Origin: Siphonodentalium dalli
Taxonomy: Eukaryota > Mollusca > Scaphopoda > Gadilida > Siphonodentaliidae
Direction: 5' to 3'
NCBI GenBank assembly: GCA_032622095.1
Contig: CP136065.1
Coordinates: forward strand, 148,435,577 to 148,499,576
Length of the DNA: 64,000 bases
The notes below the pieces were generated by a model, which had not been told where the DNA came from, ran no database searches, and saw only the letters and a program-made list of their open reading frames with translations. The translations under genes and the position numbers were made by a program. Shown here one piece after another: positions 23,279-35,200 of this stretch; the stretch's first letter is position 1; each line of letters starts with the position of its first letter.

Positions 23279-26200
23279 GTTTTTGTCACGTCTCATTCAC
23301 GGGAAATGTTTAGGCTTTAGCAGGTCGGGCACACATAAAAAACAGTCTACGTAGCCGGTTTTGTCTACTGTAGCCCTATTGAGCTACGTTTTTAATGTGA
23401 TTTACACGCCTCCTGCGATTATCGTAGACCGTTTTTGATGTGTGCCCGACCTGTTTAGTGTCGGCGCACACGATCCTGATTGTCCCAGATTATACCGCCT
23501 GCCGGATAAATCGGGGAGCGTTTTTTGTTGGATCCAATGTAATCGGACCGATCAAACTGAGTTTGATCTCAGCAGCAAAATCTGGCTCGTGACGATGACA
23601 ATGCGCATGTTTTGCATAATTATAATTGTCACATCATAGACCTTTCCACATTTGCGCCCTCTTGTTGCGATTATTATACAGGCACTCATTTTCTGCCCAC
23701 AGGTCTATCAGCCGTTGTTCCTTGTCGATCTATCAGAATTCTTGATTTAATTTCGAATAGCGCTCGTCGCTAACTATTCCGACATTTTGAATGAGGTTTT
23801 GGTCATGTGATGATTGTCATGTGACAAGCAAAACATTCATGTTGCCATCGTCCCGAGCTGGATTTTCCTGATGAAATCAAACTGTTTGATCGGTCCGATT
23901 AAATCGGATCCGATAAAATCCACTCCATTGTTAGGTGCAGATAAAGATGGATAACTCTAAAATCAAGCAGTGATATTAACCCAGGGTTTCCGCCAGGCCG
24001 GCTGCGGGTCCGTCCCACGGACCCATTCCCCTCGCAGATGATCTGTTTGATTCATACATGTACCAAAAGTCAGTAGCAATATGTCATAAAAAATTCGGCT
24101 GCAACAGGAGTTCTGGGGGTTAAACAGAATACTGGTGAAAAAGCGGGTCAATTGAGCACAGTGTGTTACCAGTACAGCGTAACCCTTTGAAATCAAAGTG
24201 CCAAAACTACAACGTAATGTTTGGTGTGCATTGAAATAGCGACGTTATATACAGCGTAATAAATGTCACGGTAACATCAAAGAATGTCGGACTGGTGAGT
24301 ACAGATATTATTTTGCACAGGATTTCTGTGGTTGAAACTACTCACACTCGGAGATCCCGTGCTATCGTATGATTACCCAATTTGATCAAAGAATGTCGAA
24401 TTGCTGAGTTAGGCAGAGTAGGGATCAACATACGCCAACAGGCGGTTCTCCTACCAAAGGAGGTATCTATCTCCGAGATCCCGTGCTATCGTACTATCAT
24501 AATACGGAACCTGTCCCAAATCAGTCTTTATAGTGGCAATTCATAGTGACAACTCCATTCATTTGACCCATATTACATGCATGGAGGATAAACACAAAAA
24601 ATATGCCCCCCCCCCCCCAATATGGAGATAAAGTCAAAGTACGGTCAATAATAGTTTCGTTGTCGCGCCTGGGTCCCCAAACACAAACGGCGCACATGTT
24701 CCCATTTCCCGCCAAAACTCAATTATATTTTATAACACGTTGGCTAAAACTCTGTAGCAGCGGTCATCAGTTATTGGACTAATACAGACTATTGACAAGC
24801 TATGCGTTCCGAGTTTGAAAGATTTCGCTACCATTCGTATTTCGCCGCTATAAATATCTCCTGCAGACAAACCCTGCAGTATATATGACGTCACAGCGCA
24901 CAAATAGTTTTACGATTGACAGAATACATGGAATATATCAGTTTCATTTGCACGGAAGCTACTTGAAATTCTAGGAAATACTTTATTCAATTCTCCCAGC
25001 TAGGTATTATTGGACAATGCATAGATGCTTTTTAGTGTTTAGTTTCATTATACCTGACTAATTATATGGATACTATCAACAGAATTAATGCACCCACGGA
25101 AAATGATCGACTTGCGTAATATACGTAGCTTTGGATTGGCTACTTTTCAGTGTCAAATAACAAAATTTTCGCATGGTCGTCCCGTCGCGTTATGTGTTTC
25201 CCCAATACGGACTCATTAATTTCCCCTTGGCGGAAACTCTCAATAACCACTTGATTTTAGAGTTATCCATCTTCATCCGCATCTCCGTCTGTTTGACCAC
25301 GTGCTTCTGGTCCACAAACAATAGAAATAGCAAACTTAAAAAATCAATATCTAATTACCCTGAGCTTTGATGGGTGGGTTCCTTGACTCGAATAAAATAT
25401 TTTTTACCCCCGCAAATGATTTGTGCTTAAGCGCAAAAAAGTAATGTGAAAAGGGCCTTCCATAATAGACAGGTCAGGGAAATGCTGAAATCAAGTTATT
25501 GTCCCCCGACATTCCACCGGCGGACAAAAGTAATGACCCTCATTCTTGTGTGCGTCTTACACTTTATCCGAGGTGTCCGAGCCTGTATTCTGTCATTTTC
25601 TGGTAAATTTATTTAAAATTCACAAAATAATAGAGGTGCCTTGATTATTGATTTTGATAATCGATAATCGGACGTCAATAATCGATTAATTGTACCTAAT
25701 ATCAATAACAGTGGAAGTATTCCGTAATATGGCCTATTGGCTGGGTGTTGGTTAAAAAACTCGGCTGATATATTTTTTACGTTTATAATGTGCACCATAA
25801 ACCACCGGTAAGGACTAATGAGCACAATGTATTCAATACCAGCACATTTCTCGGCGATGTCAAGGTTATAATAATTGTGAGTTCATTAGAACGAACATAG
25901 CCATTAATTTCAGTGTTATGAATAGCCAAACATACAAACAATATAAAAATAGGAATGCATGACGGACCGCCGGCGGTTCCTAAAAAAAAAAGGAATCTAA
26001 TGTTACAGAAACTATAAGTTTCAGCGAACTTCCAGAGTGTGGATAACAATCACAAAGGTGGCCCCCACCCAGAAATTTCAGGACTCAGAAAACGTTAAGT
26101 AATTGTGACAGTAATAGTGACTTTCATTCAGCAGTCACCACACGATAAGTGATAGCCTGTACTACTAACATCTAAGTATAGCTGAAGGGGTCACTCTCAC

Positions 26201-29200
26201 CAAAAAAAGTGCTGAAGGGTACACAGGATTTTCAAAATGTGCTGAAGAGTACACAGGGCTTGAAATGTTGTTTTAAAGGACATTCAGTTTACGTATCTGA
26301 TTTCTGTTAGAGAATAATTGTTTACATTCCAATGAATATTAAAATGTACTGAAAACAAACTACTAATGGGCGCCAGACTTTCATAAACACAATTTAAGTA
26401 ATGGTGTTCGTGCCGATCACAAACCCTGTGTACCCTTCAGCACATTTTCAAACCCTGTGTACCCTTCAGCACTTTTTTTGGTGAGAGTGACCCCTTCAGC
26501 CTAAGTATATATGTTGTCAGAATCTCTCTGATGCACGATCAAAGGTTGTTAAACCTTCGGTTATAGATTAAATTGTGTAAAACAAACAAGGCATTCAATA
26601 ATACCCGGCACTTTCCGACGTCCGAAATAAATAACCGAGATTAATCGACGACGGAAATGGTAATCGATTATCAGCTTTATCAACGGTTCATCGATTATAC
26701 GATTAATCGTGGCACCCCTACATAATAATATATCAACCAGGATGGGAACCTGTGCACCTGCGATTTTGAGTTCAGTCGGAGTCATTTTGGTGGAGTTATT
26801 GCCATTTTTCATACATCCTGGGATGCATCTTTTACCCGAGCCTGTATTCCAGACTTCATCTTACAGTCAATTTGTTTAAAACTTAGCACCATTTTGAGTT
26901 CAGTTGGATTAATTTTAGCAGAGTTATTGCCATCATTCATTATATAAACTTTATGTTTTTTATTTTAGAGTTATTGATCCTTTCTAGACACATTGAATGA
27001 TTGAAGATGTGTAACATATTTAGTGAATATGCACTTATCATATTGGTGTAAATTAATTCCTCCTATAGTTTGTATTATAAATAAGGATCTGAAACCCATA
27101 AATCCTTCAAACCTGCCACCTTCATCGGGAGACATTTTGGTCAGCGACCTTTTATCAAACCGTATTTGGAACTGCTGAACATTTATAACTAGTGATCAAA
27201 CAGCATTATGAGCCGTCCCCTCACTGTTTTTCAGCATACTCCCTTGATTACACATTCCATGCAGGAACTCCAACCAATTTACTTTGTTTTAATTGAGTTA
27301 AACTGAGTTCAGTCGAATCTGCAGATCAGCAATTTAGTACCAGTATGTAAACTGCTGATTAACAGCTGATCAGCATCTTTGGTATTTTATGAGGTGACCA
27401 TGCCATCAATTGGTCCGATCGTAAGCAGGGATTATATTTCGGCGAGAATCCAAATCTAGATTCTCGTAGATATTCTCGCAAATTACCCTGGATTCTCGTG
27501 AAAAAGTATATATGGATTCTCGCAAAATCAGATGAAATATATGACCTGGTAAGGAAAGCAAAATTACGTTTACAATCTTTGGGAAGTGCATTCTATCTCA
27601 GGGTTTCTGTGACCAAACTGTGCCAAAACTTTTTTGTGCATAAACTTCTAAGATACACCACTAAATCCGGTCCAAATTTGGGCTCAATTTAACCTATGTG
27701 TAAAAAGTTATAAACATGCAAAAAGCATTACAGTTAGACACACATACAGATGATGGGTTTTATTAGCTCAACTTGACAAAGTCACTTTTGAGCTATTGCC
27801 ATGGGTTGGCATCTATCATCTGTCCATGCGTCTGTCAACAATTTCCTTTACTTTAACATTTCATTCTTCTGATTCATCCCAAATTTCATAAGAATCTTCG
27901 GGGTGATCTCTAGATAGGAATTATCCAATTTATCCAAATTTCATATAAAACAGGGCATCTAGTAGCAATCTTGGATTTTACTCTTTGCATGACTTAATCC
28001 TTTGGCATGCCCTACAGCCAATATTTATTACCCAATTGATCTGAAATCGAAATGTCATATGGCTCTCTAGATTGATCTCTAGTATTACTTAAAGATTTGA
28101 ACTTTCCGCAAGCCTTATCAGTCCATTGACAGTAATGTATGTCATTATTATTCATTATCCCCTCCCCCAGTTAGTGCAGTGTCATTGACACTTTCATGTA
28201 TATAGATATTCACTTTCAGGATGATGGAAAACACAATAAACCTGAGAAAAAACAAAAAGTAAAAGAAGGAGTGATGGGTCCAATGGATATGTTCTTCGCA
28301 AAGAAAGAGAAAGTTGAACAAAAAGAAACAAAAGAAGTTTCTTTAGAATCACCCAAGAAAGCCCAGAAAGCAGAACGTAAGAAAGAAATAAAGCAGCATA
28401 CATGGGTGCATTGAAATACACAGAGCTTCCAATATTGCCGATAAGTTCGTTAACAGAATAAATGCATTATTTCAAATCAATCTATCGGTTATAGCCGGTC
28501 ATGTTCAAAGAGCCCTGTTAATTACATGTACCATCAGCTTTCTACTGAGCCAAGGCAAAAATTAATTACTTTTGATTTCAGAGTGAGGATAAACCTCCAG
28601 GGAGGAAATCAATTACACGCTGTGAACATTGTCCGGCCACCAAGGCGAAACTGCATGTTTTAGCGTATCAAGTTTTTTTGCAGCCTTGAGGAATTTGAGA
28701 AATTCGGTAAAACCAAGATAGTGGTTAAAATGACCGTCCTTGCCACAAGGAGATGATTTCTACTGCAAAATAAGCAGAAATGCATTGCAGTAACCATGCT
28801 TATTATATTTCTAGGATCTGTTTGTGTTATATAAGCCCAGCTTGTGATGATGGTTTCAAAGATGGCTGCATAAAATCGCGACAATCTTTGTGTTTACTTA
28901 TAAAATCCCAGCAAAAAACCTCATATAGACGTGAATCTTGTGTAAAACATTGACCATGGGAGCTTTCAAATGTTTTGAAATTGGCCATATAATAACAAAC
29001 TATATATATATATACATATATATTTATATAAAACATTTGCACCGACACCTTTAATGACAGAAGTCACCATGGTGCAGATCAACAGCCGGGAAAGTATTAT
29101 CGCATTTAGGTGATAACAGACCAATACAATCTGGAAGAGATCTGGTGGCTGAAATAACATACTGAGATCCAAAAACATTATCATTGTCATACTTTTCTGA

Positions 29201-32200
29201 TTATTTTCCAGTCGAAATCTTCTCCTTGTGGCAAGGATGGCCATTTTTACTGCCATCATGGTTTTATCAGATTTTCCCAAATTCCTCAAGGCTGCCAGAT
29301 AGTCAACCAGCGTATTCTTCAGAATGGTGCCCTGGACCAATGGAATCCGCAAAGAAAAAAACTGTATATGTGTAAACACGCATTGACAAAAAAATTATGG
29401 TTTGGGTCAGGAGACGGGAGTGATTGCTCTCACACACGTATGCACTCAGAATTTTTAATTCACGATTGTTAAAATTCGCATTTGTCTCTCTTGTCAAAAT
29501 ATTCAAGGTCATTATAATCGTTGATTCAATATTGAACTATTTGAGAGTTTATTTAGAACCTTTCCAATCTCAGTTAAATAATGGGCATATGAAAGTGGAC
29601 ATCCCACAATGGCATTTTGTTTGAGAAAAACCCAACTTATGATTATATTACGGGGCGCAATTATACCCGTCTTCTGAATTCTGAGAGCAAATAAGTGCTC
29701 TCTCTGTGTTTTCCTTGTGGGAAGGACTGACTAATATCCTTTCTGGTCTTCTTAATGCTTTTGTTAAATGTTTTCAATACTTTATATTGCCAATACTTGT
29801 ATACTCTTGATTAGATGAACACGAATATTACACACATGAAATATTTAGTGTAAACATATTTTATTTTCAATTTCTATCCATATTTGACATGACACCAATT
29901 CATAGAAAAAGCGATCGTACATAAACATAAATGAAATCAACAGAAATATTTCTAATTCAGATGAATTTTCCACAACTGAGGAGGAATCTGGTAATGAGGA
30001 AGAAGGTGGCGATGCAGAATCTGGCAATGTAAGCAGTGATGAAGAAATCTCGTACCCTGATTCACCAGGAGACATCAAAGAGAACATAAGACAGAAATAT
30101 AAGATGGACATGCCAAAAGATTTATACGATTTCTGGGACTTCTGTAAATCACTTAACCCAACTAATCCTTTAGGTAAACCATTATCGAGTTGATGTGTTT
30201 AACACTTTCTGTACTAAGTGGATTCTCCCATCAGTTATAAAATTATACATCAATGGAATGGTCTATCATTATCTGTAGGGATGTTTAGGGATAATCTAAA
30301 AGAACATGCAAAGATTATTGTTTATATATAATTTTTATCATGAATATTATGCATTGGTTGCAGTGCATGTCAGATTAAGAAATTTAATAAATTTATTTTA
30401 TGAAATAAATCCTCACATGAATGTTGCTTTTTTGTTAAATATCAAAAATGGAAATAAAACATCCAATGCAGGTCATTTATATTTCAATGCGGGGATGCCT
30501 GATAATTACCTGATATAAAACACCTTTTTTTTTGGCCTGCTGTCAACAAAAGTATGTTGATTTACAATAATTTGTACAGCCATTGTTAAAATATTTTTGA
30601 GATATTTATGTAGGTAATGTTCTAGCAGATAATTAAAGTGTCATGAATTATCAAAAAAACCTTGACAATGACAATTTGACAAAAAATAACGGTTCTTTTC
30701 TCAACAGAATAAATAATTCCCACCATCATCTTCAATAAATAGAGGATATCTACACTTTTTTGTTGGATATTTGGTTGGTAATTATCTCATGCCATCCACA
30801 CCACTTGTGTCTTGTCATAATTGATTTTCAAACCAGATGGCAAATAATAATGATTCAAGTGCACTGTCAAGGAAAATCATTTTGTTTTGTCATCACAAAT
30901 GAGATAATTATCATATCCAACCAAAAAGTGTAGATGTTCTGTTTATTATATGCTCCGTTCATTTGTCATGGCTCAACTTGACAGAAGAGTAAAAAGTGCA
31001 AATTTGTATACCCAAGCACAGCCATGGCAAAGAGGTTATATATATAAAAATAGTTCCATTTTTAGACAGATTGGTTGACTGATAAAAGGCCTAACATCAT
31101 AGTATGTTTTAAAAACAATTTAATTGATCACATATGTGACCCGCCATACCAAATCCAGTCGTAAGTCGGGATTTTTTTACCCTGTGCCAATGCATTCTCT
31201 TATATATGCGAGTCGACCATAGGTCGCCTCGCATATATAAGAGAATGCTATGGCCTAACAATCTTTTATCATCTTTTTTAAATAAATGTTTCTTACAATT
31301 TTTAGGACATAAAATAAAAAACATCCATTACCCTGCAGGGAGCCCCACACATATATAGAAGCATATAGAAGAGTGTCCTCTGCTCATGTTTGTCTGGGGC
31401 TCTGTATGGGTGAAATCATAAAATTGTTAAAGAATACAAGAACAAATTATTAAAATTGTAAAAAATTGTTAGGACAATGCATTCTCTTATATATGCGAGG
31501 CGACCTATGGTCGACTCGCATATATAAGAGAATGCATTGGCACAGGGTAAAACAAATCCCGACTTACGACTGTATTTGATATGGCGGGTCACATATTACA
31601 ATTTAAAAAAATGAAAACTCAGTGACTCCAGTTCAATGTGGCGAAACGATGTTAACACATTTATTAAAATAAATTAATTTATTTTCAGTGGCATTGAAGG
31701 AAAACCTGGGGCTAACATTAGTTGGACCGTTTGATCTGCTTGCTCTTAGACACAGAGAAAAGAAAAAGAATAGATATGGAAAAACACCAAACTACATGCT
31801 ACATTGGAGATATTACTATGATCCTCCAGAATTTACAACAGTTATCAAAGGCTCAGATGCTGAACAGTTTCATCTGGGGTATTTCAGGTAACTTTTAGTT
31901 GAACTGGATTATTATGCCACCCATAACAAAGTTATGGGGGGGGGGTATATAGCAATCAGCTTTTCTGTCAGCCATGGACGTAACTTTTTCCAAGCTTTTA
32001 TTCCTACAATTTTTTGAAAACTTGGCACATATATTGAGTACCATGACAACCTGCGATTAAGAGGTCCATCCAATTTGTTTTAGTAGAGTTATCCCCCTTT
32101 TTCCACTTAAAAAATATTCCACAGCGATTTTTTTTACCTGACTTATTGGCCTTATTTTTTGTTTTGAATCAAACCTTGGATACATTTCCTTACTAATTTC

Positions 32201-35200
32201 CTGCTACACATTGAAAGTATGCAATCCTGATTGGTTGGAGGCAAGTGGTTGACACCTTGACTCCACTATAAATTTAGAGATGACTAGCCTAAGCTATAGT
32301 TCGGTTACAGTTGGGTGGTAAATACATTACAGTAAAACCTCTCCAAACTGGACCCTCTCTAAAACCAATTACCTCTCCATACCAAACAAATTGTCCAGTC
32401 CCGAATTCACCCAAGTGAATTCCCAATAAAATTACCTCTGTAAACTGGAAACTCTCTATTCCGAACATCTGACGGCTTTTCTAGTCCATAAGTGAACGAA
32501 TACATTACTTTTTACCTCAGAACGCGTAAAGCAATACCAACCGAATGCATTTGTGGTCGATTTTACATACTTGATGCTGAGCTCTTGTTGGCTTTGGTGT
32601 AGACTAGGGATCCTTTAAAAGTTAAAATTTCTGGTCTACATTCAACTCGGAGTGGTTGTTTTCATGACTGCTCATTTATTGTGACAGGTTAATTAAAACT
32701 GTTTTGGTGACAATACATAACCATTGTGTACTTTTAGCGAATTAGTGTTTAGTTTGGATAGTGTTCGTAAAAAAGGACTACAACTCAGTGCAATGCTAGA
32801 TGTAAAAACAAAGTGTCAGTGCTCTATTCTGAAGTCACCATTGTTTACTCAATGTGTTAAATAAGCATACGGTTATCTAATCTGACACCTGCTGTTATAA
32901 TCTGGTTCAAAGCATTCGCCGAATAAAAGACTGCTAATTAAATCAGTATGCGTATCCAAGAGTATGAAACTAATATATCTGTGCTACATAAATTTTGTCA
33001 GCGTAATTTTCAAAAATCACCGTAAAAGTTATCGTTTACATGTTCCCTGTCTTATCTATACATGTATTTTGTCTTAATATACCATGTTTTTCATTCCTAT
33101 TATACCATGTTTTATCTATTGTTATTTATATTTTATTTGGTCTTTATTGAATAAAGTTAAATTAATCAAGAATGAGTTGGTTGTGCTTCGACATCTCATA
33201 GTAACGACATCAATACATTCCGATCGTTGTGTGAATTTCTATAAACCGAACAGAATGGCTGGTCCGATGGGTGTTTTCGGTTTGGAGGGGCTCTACTGTA
33301 TAATCAGATCCATTCCATGCCAACCTCAACAATCATTTTATGTATATTTACAAGCAATTTTCAGCATACTCATAGCAGACTAAATAAATGTGTTGTCCAG
33401 ATGGACATTATTAGACCCTGCTCATTACTTAAACATATAAAATGCAGAATTAGCACTGCGGTGCCTAAGCCTTACATAGAATACATGTAACTTTATAAAT
33501 GAGAAGATACATGTATCAGGAAAAAGCTTTTAAATGAAATTCACAGCGACATCATCACTGAAAATCCTGATTAGCAGCCCTTTTAATTCAGATTGTTTGG
33601 CTTCGGCAATCTGCTACGGCAACCCTTTACTGTGACCCAGTTTGCTTCAGCAAATGGCTTCGGCATTGCCGATTGCCGTAGCCAATTATGAGGGCTGGAT
33701 TAGTCACATGGTGAAGGAAATGTTGCTATTTTAAGAATGGCGGAAATTATTGGAATTACTTGACTTGTATTGTAGTTCATATTGTGCATTATTTGCAGGG
33801 ATGACCCAGAAGAAATGCCCATCTTTGTTGCTGCTAATAGTGCAGGTAAAGATTGCAAGCTAGTTCCAAAGGGAAGCAACCTCTTCGCTGCTGTCAAGTA
33901 AGTTAATGTCAATGAATTTAATATAGTGGAAACTGAATTTACGTACCTTTATACATGACTTCTGTTAGGAAGAGTATCCTTTCTATACTAAATACTCATT
34001 GACAGGTAGTTCCATTAGAAAATGTTCAGATAATAAGTTCAACTATAAAAATGTTCAGATAATAAGTTCAACTATAAACTGCCAGTATGAATCCTTCTGC
34101 ACTTGCATTATCTATTTGTCTGTCTGCTGTCTGCTTTTATTACTTGAACATCCCTCAACATGAATAATATAGACCATTACTTTTATAACTTAATAGGAGA
34201 ATCCATTTTGTAAAAATAGTGGTTAAATTTATCTGAATTCTTAATTCACTATTGTCAGAATTTTGATAATGCACACACTAGATGGATCAGAAACTTGCGA
34301 AAATGAAAAAAATTGTGTTATAGGATGCATCAAATCGTACCTACCATATATGTGTATACAACCATCAGTAAGCCCAGGACGCCTGTGAATTTTTTTGACA
34401 CCAACACATGGGACCAGGCTTACCTTCGAGGCCCCCCACATGCAAAATCTCAGTTTGCATTCATAGCGCTAATCTAATGTCGTGTTTTATTCAATAAAAC
34501 ATTTCAAGAATCTCCCATCATGGAAGGGTTAAATAATTTGAGTAAGGTAAATTTCAAATTCTTAATCTATTAAATAATTGATGTTTATTTCAGTTGAATC
34601 AAATTAAAATATAATTTTTTTTTTTCACTAAAGATTGTGCATCGACCATGAATTGAAATCTGAGCATGCTTCTAAAAAGAAACTGGAACAGCTCCTTGAA
34701 AAACTGAAGGATGCTGCCGAGAAAGGTAATTATGGACTGGAGGAGTACAGCAAAGAGATGCGGCAGCGTGAGAAGAAGGTCGTTTGCAAGACGTTTCATG
34801 GTGTCGGCATGATGGTACCTTATGATGCAGAAACAGATGTTGGGTATCGCCCTGTTCCTGAAACACCAGGTTGGTAGATTAACTGGGCACCTTCATTTGA
34901 AAGTTTGCTATCGCAAGTTTCTTAATGATGGCAATAGAAAACAAATCATCTGAAAATATTTTGCCTTCCGATGCAAAAATACATATATCATAAATACATA
35001 GTTGTTGTTGCACTATCGAGAAGCCCCCAAGGGTCATTGGTCACACACAAAAATGTTTAAATTCAGACACTATTTTTGACAGTAATGATTATTGGATCAT
35101 GTTTATTGTACCAGGGTCTGTAAATAGGCTTAATTGGTTAGTACTTTAATTGTCTAAGCTTCCAGGCTGATTTGAGAACTATGGTGCCTTAACGTCCAAA

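Noticed and set aside
28582-28668. Candidate extra HPF1 exon after a good acceptor (tttgatttcag), encoding 'CEHCPATKAK'
   Set aside because: It needs phase 0 on both sides, but exon 2 ends in phase 1 at its consensus donor and exon 3 begins in phase 1. From phase 1 this acceptor gives an immediate TGA.
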